From: an uncultured Clostridia bacterium
Lineage (GTDB): Bacteria > Bacillota > Clostridia > TANB77 > CAG-508
Length of the DNA: 36,283 bases
Direction of reading: 5' to 3'
NCBI GenBank assembly: GCA_934121905.1
Contig: CAKOVI010000013.1
Coordinates: 1 to 36,283 of the forward strand
This document shows, in pieces, positions 8,258 through 16,763 of this stretch. A program made the translations under genes and the position numbers. Each line of letters starts with the position of its first letter. Within the stretch, counting starts at the first letter, position 1. The notes beneath the pieces were generated by a model. It was not told the origin of the DNA, did not search any database, and was given only the letters and a program-made list of their open reading frames with translations.

Positions 8258-8947
8258 TTAAATTTCTATCTTTTTTGCTCGTATTTCATAGGCCATTTTC
8301 TTTTCTCCTTGTGTGTCATCATGTTTGTTGGGATATTCTCTGCTTTGAAATAACCCAACAATCTTGACCTTCTTACTAGGCAATAACTCTTGCTCATAAT
8401 AAGTCAAGTGACCTTTTGCAACACATGGAAAAAAATCCATTTCTTGACTTTTCCGTTTTCTGTATACTAATATTGAAAAATCTATTTTTCTTGATTCTTT
8501 CCATAATTTTGCTTCTTGGCATACAAACCCTTCTAAATATAACATATTTACATCTGCATTTTGTGTTCTTTCATCAAAAACTTCTATGCTTGATACTAAT
8601 ACATATATATCTAATTTGGTATCTCCGCCTTCCTTCTGTTTTCGGTGACTTCTAACCCTTCCAGTAAGCTCTATATACTTGCCTTTTATTGATTTTTCCT
8701 TTAATTCTTCCTTTAATGGATAGGAAATCATTATTGGAATAATATCAATACGACCACTCGCTTGTTGACACCGAATTTTTGTGCTATAAAATGAAATAAA
8801 AGTAGACCTTTGAACATACTCGAATTCAAATTCAGCACATGCCGTTCCTGAAAGTATTACTTTGTTTTGAGAATCAAAAATTCTGCCCCGAGAATTTTTC
8901 TCCTTGACGTTGATGATATTATTTTCTTTTAAAAGTTCTCTTATCAT
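8258..8947 (-). CDS. Tandem OB-fold, SSB-like protein
   Basis: 229 aa, soluble. Two beta-rich halves each resemble the single-stranded DNA-binding OB fold. The first (about 29-125) includes VILSGTACAEFEFEYV, a buffer region with FISFYSTKIRCQQASGRID and the SSB-like stretch GKYIELTGRVRSHRKQKEGG followed by LVSSIEVFD. The second (about 135-229) has LYLEGFVCQEAKLW, ISILVYRKR-type strands and KVKIVGLFQSREYP. Clostridia carry such proteins labelled single-stranded DNA-binding protein, separate from the canonical ssb. No acidic DDxxF-type tail is present; the C-terminus is basic (RAKKIEI), so it is unlikely to recruit partners the way classical SSB does. It has its own promoter (9039-9067), an 85-nt leader and an AAGGAGG site. 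Confidence 0.65.
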   Translation of the reverse strand: MIRELLKENNIINVKEKNSRGRIFDSQNKVILSGTACAEFEFEYVQRSTFISFYSTKIRCQQASGRIDIIPIMISYPLKEELKEKSIKGKYIELTGRVRSHRKQKEGGDTKLDIYVLVSSIEVFDERTQNADVNMLYLEGFVCQEAKLWKESRKIDFSILVYRKRKSQEMDFFPCVAKGHLTYYEQELLPSKKVKIVGLFQSREYPNKHDDTQGEKKMAYEIRAKKIEI

Positions 8948-8991
8948 CTTTTTCCTCCTTATTGATAGAATTTAATAATATTTAGATAAGC

Positions 8992-9016
8992 TTAGGCAAT
9001 AAAAATTATTACCTAA
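8992..9016 (-). promoter_or_regulatory. Leader hairpin before the SSB-like gene
   Basis: TTAGGCAATAA (8992-9002) pairs with TTATTACCTAA (9006-9016), 10 Watson-Crick pairs plus one G.T, with a 3-nt loop. It lies in the predicted 5' leader between promoter and RBS. No T-run follows, so it is not an obvious attenuator; it could also be an operator. Confidence 0.4.
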
Positions 9017-9038
9017 ATTCAGCATAAATATCAAACTT

Positions 9039-9067
9039 ATTATAACGTTTTTTTACATATTTGTAAA
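9039..9067 (-). promoter_or_regulatory. Sigma-A promoter for the SSB-like gene
   Basis: Minus strand: TTTACA (9062-9067), 17-nt spacer, TATAAT (9039-9044). It sits just past the uvrA stop codon. Confidence 0.7.
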
Positions 9068-9099
9068 GTTATGTCTACTAATTTTTACACTGAATATTT

Positions 9100-11976
9100 T
9101 TATTTCTCTAAATACTTCTTCAAAAACAATCCCGTATAGCTCTTTTCGTTCTTGCAAACCTGTTCAGGAGTTCCAACTGCAACTATTTCGCCACCTGCAT
9201 CTCCGCCTTCTGGTCCTAAGTCTATAATATGGTCACAAGTTTTTATTAAATCTAAATTGTGTTCAATAACAATTGCAGTATTTCCTGTATCTACTAATCT
9301 TTGTAAAATATCTACTAATCTATGAACATCAGCAATATGAAGACCTGTTGTTGGTTCATCTAATATATACAAAGTTTTTCCTGTTGCTCTTTTAGATAAT
9401 TCTGTTGCAAGTTTTACACGTTGGGCTTCTCCTCCAGATAATGTTGTTGAACTTTGTCCTAATTTGATATATCCTAAACCCACATCATACAATGTTTGCA
9501 TTTTATTTTTTATTTTAGGTACTTTATCAAAAAACTCTAATGCTTCTTCAACTGTCATATCTAATACATCTGATATTGTTTTTCCTTTAAATTTTATCTC
9601 TAAAGTTTCGTGGTTATATCTTTTTCCTTTACATACTTCACATGGTACATAAACATCTGGTAAGAAATGCATTTCTATTTTATGAACTCCATCACCTTGA
9701 CAACTTTCACATCTACCTCCTGGTACATTAAAACTAAATCTTCCTTTTCCATATCCACGTAGTTTTGCCTCATTTGTTTCTGCAAATATATTTCTTATTT
9801 CATCAAATACTCCTGTATATGTTGCAGGGTTACTTCTTGGTGTTCTTCCTATTGGTGATTGGTCTATATTTATTATTTTATCAATATTTTCAATTCCCTT
9901 AACATTCTTACATTTACCTGGCTTTTCATTTGCACCATTTAACTTTTGAGCAACTGTTTTATATAAAATTTCGTTTACTAATGTTGATTTTCCAGAACCA
10001 GAAACTCCTGTTACACATGTAAATACACCAAGTGGAAATTTTACATCTATATTTTTTAAGTTGTGTTCTGTTGCTCCTTTTACTTCTATACATTTTGATT
10101 TTACTGCTTTTCTTCTTGTTTTTGGAACTTCTATTTTTCTTCTTCCACTTAAATATTGACCTGTTATAGAATTTTCCACTTTTTTTATTTCTTCTGCAGT
10201 TCCTTGTGCCATAATTTTTCCACCATGAACACCTGCACCTGGTCCAATATCAATTATTTCATCTGCTGCATACATTGTGTCTTCATCATGTTCAACTACT
10301 ATTAATGTATTTCCTAAATCTCTTAATTTTTTTAGTGTTGCTAAGAGTTTATCATTATCTCTTTGATGTAATCCTATACTTGGTTCATCTAGTATATAAA
10401 GCACTCCTGTTAAACCTGAACCTATTTGTGTTGCAAGTCTTATTCTTTGAGATTCCCCACCAGATAGTGTTCCACTGCTTCTTGAAAGTGTTAGATATTC
10501 TAGTCCTACATCTATTAAAAATTGTAGTCTTTTATCTATTTCTTTTAAAATTAATTCTGAAATCATTTTATCTTTTTCAGACAATTCTAAATTTCTTAAA
10601 TATTCTTGTATTTTGTTTATTGGCATATTTGTAAGTTCATTTATATTTTTGTCTCCAATTTTTATTGATAAAATTTCCTTTTTTAGCCTCGAACCTTTAC
10701 ATGTTGGGCAATCTAAGTTGCTCATATACATTTCGTAAAAATCTCTCATTCCTTGTGATTTAGTTTCACTATGTCTTCTTTCTAATGTTGGAATTACACC
10801 TTCAAATGGGCTTGAGAATTTTCTTGTTCCATATGCTGATTGGAATTCAAAATCTATTGGTTCATCTGTTCCATATAATATTTTTTCTAAGAATTCTCTT
10901 GGTAATTTTTTTATTGGCTTTTTAATATCTACTCCATAATGTTTTCCTATTGCTTCAAAATACATTTTAGCCATTGTTTCGCCTTTTTTCATTGTGCTTG
11001 CACCAAATGCTTTTACACCATCATATAATGTTTTGTCTTTATCTGGAATTATTAGGTCTTCATCTATTTTCATTAAATAACCTATTCCTAAACAGTCTGG
11101 ACATGCTCCAAATGGATTGTTGAATGAGAACATTCTTGGTGTTAATTCTGGAAAACTAAATCCACAGTCTGGGCACGCATAATTACAGCTAAATAATATT
11201 TCTGTTGTTCCATTTTCTCTTTTTATTCCACCAAATGAACTTAAATCCATATCCTCTTTTGGTACAACACTTATTACAACCATATTATTTGCATTTTTTA
11301 GTGCTGTTTCAACAGATTCGGTAAGTCTTGATCTTATATCTTCTCTTATTACAATTCTATCTACTACAAGTTCTATTTCGTGTTTTTTGTTTTTATCTAT
11401 ATTTATTTCATCTGATAAATCATAAATTTCGCCATCTACTCTTACTCTTACAAATCCTTCTCTTCTGAAGTTTTCTAATTCTTTTTTGTATTCTCCTTTT
11501 CTACCTCTTACTATTGGTGCTAATATTTGTATTCTTGTGTTTTCTGGAAGTGTTAAGATTTTGTCTATTATTTGGTCTATTGATTGTTTTTCTATTTTTT
11601 TGCCACAGTTTGGGCAGAAAGGCATACCTATTCTTGCATATAATAAACGAATATAGTCATATATTTCTGTTACTGTTCCTACTGTTGAACGAGGATTTTT
11701 CGAGGTTGTTTTTTGGTCTATTGATATTGCAGGTGATAAACCATCTATTCTTTCTACATCTGGCTTTTCCATTATTCCTAGAAATTGCCTTGCATATGAT
11801 GATAAACTTTCTACATATCTTCTTTGTCCTTCTGCATATAATGTGTCAAATGCCAAGCTTGATTTTCCTGAACCAGAAAGTCCTGTTACTACTACTAATT
11901 TGTCTCTTGGTATTTCTAAACTTATGTTCTTTAGATTGTGCACTTTTGCACCTTTTATAACTATTTTATCATTCAT
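9100..11976 (-). CDS. uvrA: Excinuclease ABC subunit A
   Basis: 958 aa, the damage-recognition ATPase of nucleotide excision repair, acting with UvrB and UvrC. Two ABC modules are complete: Walker A GLSGSGKS (32-39) and GVSGSGKST (about 656), signatures LSGGESQRIRLA and LSGGEAQRVKLA, Walker B LYILDEP in both. Zinc-finger cysteines are present (CPNCGKK; CNYACPDC with CPDCLG; CESCQGDG with CEVCKG). The frame is open to 12039 with an upstream ATG at 12009, but the promoter -35 and -10 occupy 12011-12039, so those codons would not be transcribed. The ATG at 11976 gives MNDKIVIKGAKVHNLKNI, the usual UvrA start, and has AGGGG upstream. uvrB is not in the window. Confidence 0.97.
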   Translation of the reverse strand: MNDKIVIKGAKVHNLKNISLEIPRDKLVVVTGLSGSGKSSLAFDTLYAEGQRRYVESLSSYARQFLGIMEKPDVERIDGLSPAISIDQKTTSKNPRSTVGTVTEIYDYIRLLYARIGMPFCPNCGKKIEKQSIDQIIDKILTLPENTRIQILAPIVRGRKGEYKKELENFRREGFVRVRVDGEIYDLSDEINIDKNKKHEIELVVDRIVIREDIRSRLTESVETALKNANNMVVISVVPKEDMDLSSFGGIKRENGTTEILFSCNYACPDCGFSFPELTPRMFSFNNPFGACPDCLGIGYLMKIDEDLIIPDKDKTLYDGVKAFGASTMKKGETMAKMYFEAIGKHYGVDIKKPIKKLPREFLEKILYGTDEPIDFEFQSAYGTRKFSSPFEGVIPTLERRHSETKSQGMRDFYEMYMSNLDCPTCKGSRLKKEILSIKIGDKNINELTNMPINKIQEYLRNLELSEKDKMISELILKEIDKRLQFLIDVGLEYLTLSRSSGTLSGGESQRIRLATQIGSGLTGVLYILDEPSIGLHQRDNDKLLATLKKLRDLGNTLIVVEHDEDTMYAADEIIDIGPGAGVHGGKIMAQGTAEEIKKVENSITGQYLSGRRKIEVPKTRRKAVKSKCIEVKGATEHNLKNIDVKFPLGVFTCVTGVSGSGKSTLVNEILYKTVAQKLNGANEKPGKCKNVKGIENIDKIINIDQSPIGRTPRSNPATYTGVFDEIRNIFAETNEAKLRGYGKGRFSFNVPGGRCESCQGDGVHKIEMHFLPDVYVPCEVCKGKRYNHETLEIKFKGKTISDVLDMTVEEALEFFDKVPKIKNKMQTLYDVGLGYIKLGQSSTTLSGGEAQRVKLATELSKRATGKTLYILDEPTTGLHIADVHRLVDILQRLVDTGNTAIVIEHNLDLIKTCDHIIDLGPEGGDAGGEIVAVGTPEQVCKNEKSYTGLFLKKYLEK

Positions 11977-12010
11977 TTTTCTGCCCCTTTGCTTTTTTAT
12001 ACCGAACATT

Positions 12011-12039
12011 ATTTTACCATATAAATTGTAAAATATCAA
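12011..12039 (-). promoter_or_regulatory. Extended -10 promoter for uvrA
   Basis: Minus strand: TTGATA (12034-12039), 17-nt spacer ending TGG, -10 TAAAAT (12011-12016). The TGn makes it an extended -10. I saw no obvious LexA-type operator overlapping it. Confidence 0.65.
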
Positions 12040-12070
12040 TAAATAATTTTATTTTTATCTAAAAATAAAC

Positions 12071-12101
12071 TACCCAAATTCTCACAAAAAGAATTTGGGT
12101 A
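12071..12101 (-). terminator. Terminator after the LRV-like gene
   Basis: Perfect 12-bp stem TACCCAAATTCT (12071-12082) / AGAATTTGGGTA (12090-12101), 7-nt loop, followed on the minus strand by GTTTATTTTT. It separates the LRV-like gene from uvrA. Confidence 0.85.
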
Positions 12102-12114
12102 GAAATTAATATTA

Positions 12115-13059
12115 CTAATTTACTCTTGAAAAAAATTCAGACAATTTCTTTTTAGTTACATCTGATGTCTTTTCATGGTTCATAATTTTTTCTAGCACAC
12201 TTTTGCACTCTTCCCGCTTCCATCCTGTCATATCATATACGTAAATATATGTATCTGCTAAAATGTCAAGCACTTCATCTGAAACATTATTGTGTGCAAA
12301 AACTTCCTTGCACATTTCTATTCTTCCACTCACTCTTGCTTCCTTTATATAGTCACATAATACATCAGACGGGCACTGTTGTCTTTTTATACATTTTTCT
12401 TTGAAATCTAAAGATTTTGTTGCATAATATGAATTTCTTATAATTTCAGGTGTAATAGTATCATTTTTCACAAGTGCTCTTACTATTGCTATCTCTCCCT
12501 CTTTAGACCATTCCTCAAGATATTCAATTGGTGTACTAGAATTTTCAGCCAAAATTTTTTTTGTGCTATCTGTGCAATTTTCACATTGCATTCTCAAGAT
12601 TTCTTCATTATTTCTATGTGCTATTGCACACTGGACTTTCTCTGACCTATCATTCTTCACCATTTTCTCAAGAATCTCCTCAGAAGTATCCTCGCATTGG
12701 GCAACAGCAATTCTGATTTTTTCAGATTTGCTCTTATAATATTTTTGTCTGAAATACTGACCATAAAACTTACTGTTAATAACTGTTTCAATTACTGTTA
12801 CACATCTTTTTTCTAATACCTTTTCAAGAAGTATCTCCGGAACATAATTCGTTCTAAGATAATTTTCCAATATCTTATCGCTAACTAAGTTTATCAGTTC
12901 TATTGCATATTTTTCATTTTCCTGCACATCACTAACCTCTGTTGTCTCTTTCCCCCTAATTAGCCGTTTTACTTCTTCATCATTAGAAGCAATTACCTCC
13001 TTTGCAATTTCAATTCTTTCTTCACTCGATAAAGAATCAAAACTAATAGTAATGTTCAT
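12115..13059 (-). CDS. LRV/HEAT-like helical repeat protein, function unknown
   Basis: 314 aa, soluble, no signal peptide. The middle shows repeats of about 23-26 residues of the leucine-rich-repeat-variant type: IRIAVAQCEDTSEEILEKMV, VQCAIAHRNNEEIL, then weaker units with ILAENSSTPIEYLEEW, VRALVKNDTITPEII and CKEVFAHNNVSDEVLDIL. Each unit reads roughly [VI]R.A[VL]A.N..T..E[IV]L..L, forming two helices of a superhelix, so a protein-binding scaffold is the likely role. Several Cys occur in and between repeats (QCED, MQCENCTD), but I see no clear Fe-S cluster motif. It is a single-gene unit: perfect sigma-A promoter at 13138-13166, AAGGAGG before the ATG, terminator at 12071-12101. Confidence 0.6.
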   Translation of the reverse strand: MNITISFDSLSSEERIEIAKEVIASNDEEVKRLIRGKETTEVSDVQENEKYAIELINLVSDKILENYLRTNYVPEILLEKVLEKRCVTVIETVINSKFYGQYFRQKYYKSKSEKIRIAVAQCEDTSEEILEKMVKNDRSEKVQCAIAHRNNEEILRMQCENCTDSTKKILAENSSTPIEYLEEWSKEGEIAIVRALVKNDTITPEIIRNSYYATKSLDFKEKCIKRQQCPSDVLCDYIKEARVSGRIEMCKEVFAHNNVSDEVLDILADTYIYVYDMTGWKREECKSVLEKIMNHEKTSDVTKKKLSEFFSRVN

Positions 13060-13137
13060 ATTTTTTCCTCCTTAATGAATATAATTTTAAGAATCTGTAT
13101 TACTATTTTCACTATATTAAGTGAATTTACACAGTTA

Positions 13138-13166
13138 ATTATATCACATTATGTATACCTTGTCAA
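13138..13166 (-). promoter_or_regulatory. Perfect-consensus sigma-A promoter for the LRV-like gene
   Basis: Minus strand: TTGACA (13161-13166), 17-nt spacer, TATAAT (13138-13143), both hexamers perfect. It lies about 80 nt upstream of the ATG at 13059. Confidence 0.8.
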
Positions 13167-13182
13167 AAATGCCTTCCACAAA

Positions 13183-14052
13183 CTATGCAAATTTTTCAAT
13201 AGCTTTAGCAACCCCCTCATTATTATTATCATCAGTTACAAAATCCGCAACAGCAGTTACAACAGGTGTACTTCCTTTCATAACAACACCAAGTCCCGCT
13301 TCTTCTATCATCTTCTTATCATTCATATTATCACCAATTGTCATAACCTCATTTTTCTCAATATTCAATTTATCAATCAAATATTCAATAGCATACCATT
13401 TATCAACATTTTTCATAGAAATTTCCGTGTAATAATACTCAATTGGTACATCTGTAGTTCCGTGTTTTATTACTTTTCTTGACATATGAGATACATCTAA
13501 AACCTCTAAATCTTGCACTCCATCAAATTTCTTAATAATAGAATTAAAAACAGACTGAGTACTATCACATATAAATATTTTCATTATTTTTTCGTCTTGC
13601 ATTTCTTCTACATATTTTAAAATATCTTCCACTAATGTAATATGCGTTTTTTTAGAATCTTCTTTCTTTATATTTTCCTTATAATAATATAAAACATTAA
13701 ATCTTAAACTACTTGCTATTATTGATTTATTTGTATATACATTATAATAAATACTGTTTTGCTCACAAGTTTTTATTATATCTATTGCCTTATTTTTAGG
13801 AATATATTTTTCATATACTATCTTATCATTTTTTATATCATATACAACTGCACCATTACCTGCTATCATATATTTTGTGCTTCCTATTTCATTTGAAATT
13901 GTTTTTATTGAATCTATACTTCTTCCTGAAGCTATTATTACTTCTGTTCCTTTTTGTATTGTTTGTTTTATTACTCTTTTTGTATTTTCTGTTACTTCTC
14001 CATAGCTATTTAGCATTGTTCCATCTAGGTCTACTGCTACCATTTTGTACAT
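13183..14052 (-). CDS. HAD-superfamily hydrolase, Cof type
   Basis: 289 aa, cytoplasmic phosphatase of the Cof/IIB subfamily acting on phosphorylated sugars or similar small metabolites; the substrate cannot be told. Motif I is VDLDGTMLNSYG (nucleophile D8, acid D10), motif II IIASGRS near 40-46, and motif IV GDNMNDKKMIEEAGLGVVM near 240-258. The inserted cap domain (about 85-190) is of the Cof C2 kind. It has its own candidate promoter (14085-14113) and ends just before the LRV-gene promoter, with no strong terminator seen. Confidence 0.9.
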   Translation of the reverse strand: MYKMVAVDLDGTMLNSYGEVTENTKRVIKQTIQKGTEVIIASGRSIDSIKTISNEIGSTKYMIAGNGAVVYDIKNDKIVYEKYIPKNKAIDIIKTCEQNSIYYNVYTNKSIIASSLRFNVLYYYKENIKKEDSKKTHITLVEDILKYVEEMQDEKIMKIFICDSTQSVFNSIIKKFDGVQDLEVLDVSHMSRKVIKHGTTDVPIEYYYTEISMKNVDKWYAIEYLIDKLNIEKNEVMTIGDNMNDKKMIEEAGLGVVMKGSTPVVTAVADFVTDDNNNEGVAKAIEKFA

Positions 14053-14084
14053 TTTTTCTCTCGTTCCTTTCGTTTTTTTGCATT

Positions 14085-14113
14085 ATTATATACCTTTATT
14101 GACTTTTTTACAA
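14085..14113 (-). promoter_or_regulatory. Candidate sigma-A promoter for the HAD gene
   Basis: Minus strand: TTGTAA (14108-14113), 17-nt spacer, TATAAT (14085-14090). The -10 is perfect and the -35 is weak. Confidence 0.5.
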
Positions 14114-14127
14114 CAAATTTTACTAGC

Positions 14128-14160
14128 AAAAAATGCAGGAATTATTTTCCCGCATTTTTT
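14128..14160 (-). terminator. Terminator overlapping the end of the sigma operon
   Basis: AAAAAATGC (14128-14136) pairs with GCATTTTTT (14152-14160); inside, GG/CC pairs around one mismatch. The stop codon of the membrane-protein gene (14142-14144) lies in the loop, so stem and coding end overlap. Confidence 0.8.
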
Positions 14161-14750
14161 ATCTTCTTTTTCCATATTGTTAAAATTATAATTATACCAA
14201 CTATAATTCCAACAATCAAAGAAACTGTAAAAACTCCATTAGAAATTTTTTCTATAGTTTCATTTGCATTGTAATTTTCTTCTTTTCCAGCTATAGATTG
14301 AGTTTGTGTATCATTTTCCAATATCTCTGGATTCGTACTCTTATATTCCTCAAATTTTTCTAAAAACTTATCATAATTTTCTGGAACTTCCGAAATTCTT
14401 TCTACTTCATATTCTCCATCAACTTTTTTAAATTTGATAAATCCTACATTGTTTCCTTTGGTTTCCCAAACTGTATTTTCTTCTGAACATGGCGTTACAT
14501 TAAAATTTATTGATACATCCAATTCCCCGTTTTCGTTATATGATATCCCATATCCTACAAGTTCATAACTTGTTATTCTTTTCTCAACAGGTATCTCCTC
14601 ACTTTTAAAAGTATCTAACCATTCACTACCTGCTGTATTAATAGCTTGTCTTATTTTTATATTTTCTATTCCTTCATAATCTGCAAAAACAACACTCGAA
14701 GATACACTTATTACAAATATTAATATAAAAGATATATATAGTTTATTCAT
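14142..14750 (-). CDS. Signal-peptide and C-terminal membrane-anchored protein, third gene of the sigma operon
   Basis: 202 aa. The N-terminal hydrophobic stretch (residues 5-23, ending VVFADYEG) is a likely cleavable signal peptide. A mostly beta ectodomain follows (about 25-150: SYELVGYGISYNENGEL, then FIKFKKVDGEYEVERI). A membrane helix at about 172-193 precedes a short basic tail (WKKKIKNAGK), placing the ectodomain outside. No family is recognised. It begins 3 nt after the anti-sigma stop and is clearly co-translated with it, so I infer a sensor or client role for the envelope sigma system. A terminator overlaps its end. Confidence 0.7.
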   Translation of the reverse strand: MNKLYISFILIFVISVSSSVVFADYEGIENIKIRQAINTAGSEWLDTFKSEEIPVEKRITSYELVGYGISYNENGELDVSINFNVTPCSEENTVWETKGNNVGFIKFKKVDGEYEVERISEVPENYDKFLEKFEEYKSTNPEILENDTQTQSIAGKEENYNANETIEKISNGVFTVSLIVGIIVGIIIILTIWKKKIKNAGK

Positions 14751-14753
14751 AAA

Positions 14754-15956
14754 TTACTCAACCACCTTTTCTAATACAATTTCTGCTTTATTTCCATGAT
14801 AATCTACATAAACAGTAAGTTTATCTGTTAAATCATATTTTGTTAAATCAAATGTGCAATTAGATTCGTAAATTCCATCATCATCAATAAAACCTCCTCC
14901 ATTTGCTCTTGGACTCATTGACATTTCGAATTTTTTTCCGTTTTCATTTTCTATGTATTTATCATATTTCCAAATTTCTACCTCTTTATTTTGCCATTCT
15001 ATATATTCTGGTGTATATCTTATTTTTCTTTCCAAATAGTTTAACATATCGGTAGTTTTTAGTTCATCATCTTCTGGCAATAAATCCCAATATTTTAATT
15101 CCGGAGTTGTTGGTCTTTCTTTATGTTTTTCTGCTTTAAATTTTAGTTTCACATCAATTCCAGTTGTATATGATGTTGCTGACAATACATTAAAATCACT
15201 GTTTGTTGTACTTATTTGTTTATATATAGTTGTTTTTCTATTATACATCTTTTCTGGAACATCAACTGTAAAGTCCCATGAACCTTGTATGGTAATTTCT
15301 TCGTCTCCAAGTGATGTCTCTTCTTTATCTGAAATCTTAATTTTTGTTAAACTAAAATTTAACTTTTTACTCTTTGGAAAAGCGTCTCCTTCTGTATACA
15401 TATTATAAACTACCTTTACAGGATTTTCTCCTCTGTTTTGTATGTATGTATTTAATCCTGCATTTTCTGATATATTATTTCCATTTTCGTCTGTTATTTT
15501 TAAATCTGGAAAATTCACATCCCAAATATCTTTAGGATTTACTACTTCTTTTACCTCGTCTGGAAGAGTAACTTTTATTATCATACTTAAATTAAAATCA
15601 TCCATTACGAATTCTTCTACTTTTATTTTTGTATTTATATTTTGAATTATTTTACCATTTTCCTCATTTTTAGCATTACCTGTTGAATCTTGATTTTCCA
15701 TATCTATGTTTTCAACATAACCTTCGTTCATTGCTGTTTCCATACCTTTGCTTGTTCCAAAAAAATCATCATATATTTTTTGAGATATTTCTTTTGCAAA
15801 TACCATTCCCGAACACGATAAAATCATTAAAATTGTAGCAACTAATGGTTTTATTATATTAATTTTTTTAGGCATTTTCTTTTCCTCCTTAATAAAGTCG
15901 GATATAGAAATTTTCATTTTGGTTTTTTCTAAAATTCTTTCTTTATTAATATTCAT
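14754..15956 (-). CDS. DUF4179-type anti-sigma factor, membrane-anchored
   Basis: About 400 aa. A short cytoplasmic part (about 35 residues) with the helix ILEKTKMKISISDFIKEEKK is followed by one membrane helix (about 37-55, LVATILMILSCSGMVFA) and a large extracytoplasmic domain. The juxtamembrane KEISQKIYDDFFGTSKGMETA and the beta-sandwich region (FNLSMIIKVTLP through TIQGSWDFTVDVPE) fit DUF4179, a family commonly encoded next to ECF sigma factors. The sigma gene overlaps its start by 11 nt, so translation is coupled. GTG at 15959 and ATG at 15956 both suit the AGGAGG site; I take the ATG. Confidence 0.75.
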   Translation of the reverse strand: MNINKERILEKTKMKISISDFIKEEKKMPKKINIIKPLVATILMILSCSGMVFAKEISQKIYDDFFGTSKGMETAMNEGYVENIDMENQDSTGNAKNEENGKIIQNINTKIKVEEFVMDDFNLSMIIKVTLPDEVKEVVNPKDIWDVNFPDLKITDENGNNISENAGLNTYIQNRGENPVKVVYNMYTEGDAFPKSKKLNFSLTKIKISDKEETSLGDEEITIQGSWDFTVDVPEKMYNRKTTIYKQISTTNSDFNVLSATSYTTGIDVKLKFKAEKHKERPTTPELKYWDLLPEDDELKTTDMLNYLERKIRYTPEYIEWQNKEVEIWKYDKYIENENGKKFEMSMSPRANGGGFIDDDGIYESNCTFDLTKYDLTDKLTVYVDYHGNKAEIVLEKVVE

Positions 15957-16500
15957 CACTATACCCTCCTTTTAATAGTTCATTTTTTAGCTTTTTTCTA
16001 ATTCTGTGTAATCTTGATTTTACATTAAACTCCGTTATTTTTAATATTTTAGATATTTCATTTATTTTCCTATTTCCATAATAATATAGATTAAAAATAT
16101 CTTTGTCTTGTTCCTTCATTTTTTCCATTGTATTTTTTATTATTTCAATTTTTTCTCTATTTTCATATTCTAAATCTATAATCTGTATATCAAAAAAATC
16201 GAATTCTAAATCATTAATAATATTATTGTTTGTTTTCCTTAGCTTTTCTTTCACCAAATTTCTCGCTATTCCTGCTATATATGAGCTAAGAGATTTCTCT
16301 TTGTCAATTTTATTTTGATTTTTCCATAATATAAAAAATGTATCTGATATTATTTCTTCAATATCTTCTTGATTAAAAATATTTGCAGACATATTTTGTA
16401 TAATTGTATATATGTACCCACTATATTCATCTATTATTTTTTCTAAATCAAGATTCTTTTTATCAATACTTCCATATTCCTTTATTGTTTTATTTTTCAT
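15946..16500 (-). CDS. ECF-type RNA polymerase sigma factor
   Basis: 184 aa, an alternative sigma factor with region 2 (about 28-95: DIEEIISDTFFILWKN, YIAGIARNLVKEKLRK) and region 4 (about 120-172: helix-turn-helix RKINEISKILKITEFNVKSRLHRIRKKL). It lacks the extra domains of housekeeping sigma factors. It is first in a three-gene operon (sigma, anti-sigma, membrane protein), with its stop inside the anti-sigma start. AAGGAG precedes the ATG. The upstream region has a TGTAACC motif resembling ECF -35 elements, consistent with autoregulation. Confidence 0.92.
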   Translation of the reverse strand: MKNKTIKEYGSIDKKNLDLEKIIDEYSGYIYTIIQNMSANIFNQEDIEEIISDTFFILWKNQNKIDKEKSLSSYIAGIARNLVKEKLRKTNNNIINDLEFDFFDIQIIDLEYENREKIEIIKNTMEKMKEQDKDIFNLYYYGNRKINEISKILKITEFNVKSRLHRIRKKLKNELLKGGYSDEY

Positions 16501-16541
16501 TTAGATCTAAACTCCTTTTTAAGATACCTTACATTTATATA

Positions 16542-16567
16542 TTGATATTTTATCAAAAAAGGTTACA
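16542..16567 (-). promoter_or_regulatory. Possible ECF-type autoregulatory promoter of the sigma operon
   Basis: Minus strand: TGTAACC at 16561-16567 resembles the AAC-containing -35 of ECF promoters. Just downstream is an inverted repeat TTGATA-TTT-TATCAA (16542-16556). I see no convincing TTGACA-type promoter for the operon. The -10 element is not clear, so this is tentative. Confidence 0.3.
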
Positions 16568-16599
16568 TTTTTGTTATTTATTTTTTATTTTATACATTA

Positions 16600-16626
16600 A
16601 AAGGCAGGAGCACAACTCCTGCCTTT
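16600..16626. terminator. GC-rich hairpin between SASP and sigma operon
   Basis: Perfect 11-bp stem AAAGGCAGGAG (16600-16610) / CTCCTGCCTTT (16616-16626), loop of 5. On the minus strand it lies 138 nt past the SASP stop and is followed by TTTTAATG. The 16627-16763 interval holds no ORF I can support, so the SASP mRNA may have a long 3' UTR or a small RNA may end here. Confidence 0.65.
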
Positions 16627-16763
16627 ATGTATCTATTTTTTGGACAAAACCACTCAAAATAGAACTATAAAACCAAGAATAATACTTCTGCCAATTCTAG
16701 CTAAAAAACACATCGTATCATAATAACTTTTCTAGCAATTAAATCTAAAAATTCATTTCAAAT

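Noticed and set aside
11977..12039. Upstream ATG or longer N-terminus for uvrA
   Set aside because: The promoter -35 and -10 occupy this stretch, so it would not be in the mRNA; the family begins at MNDKIVIKGA.
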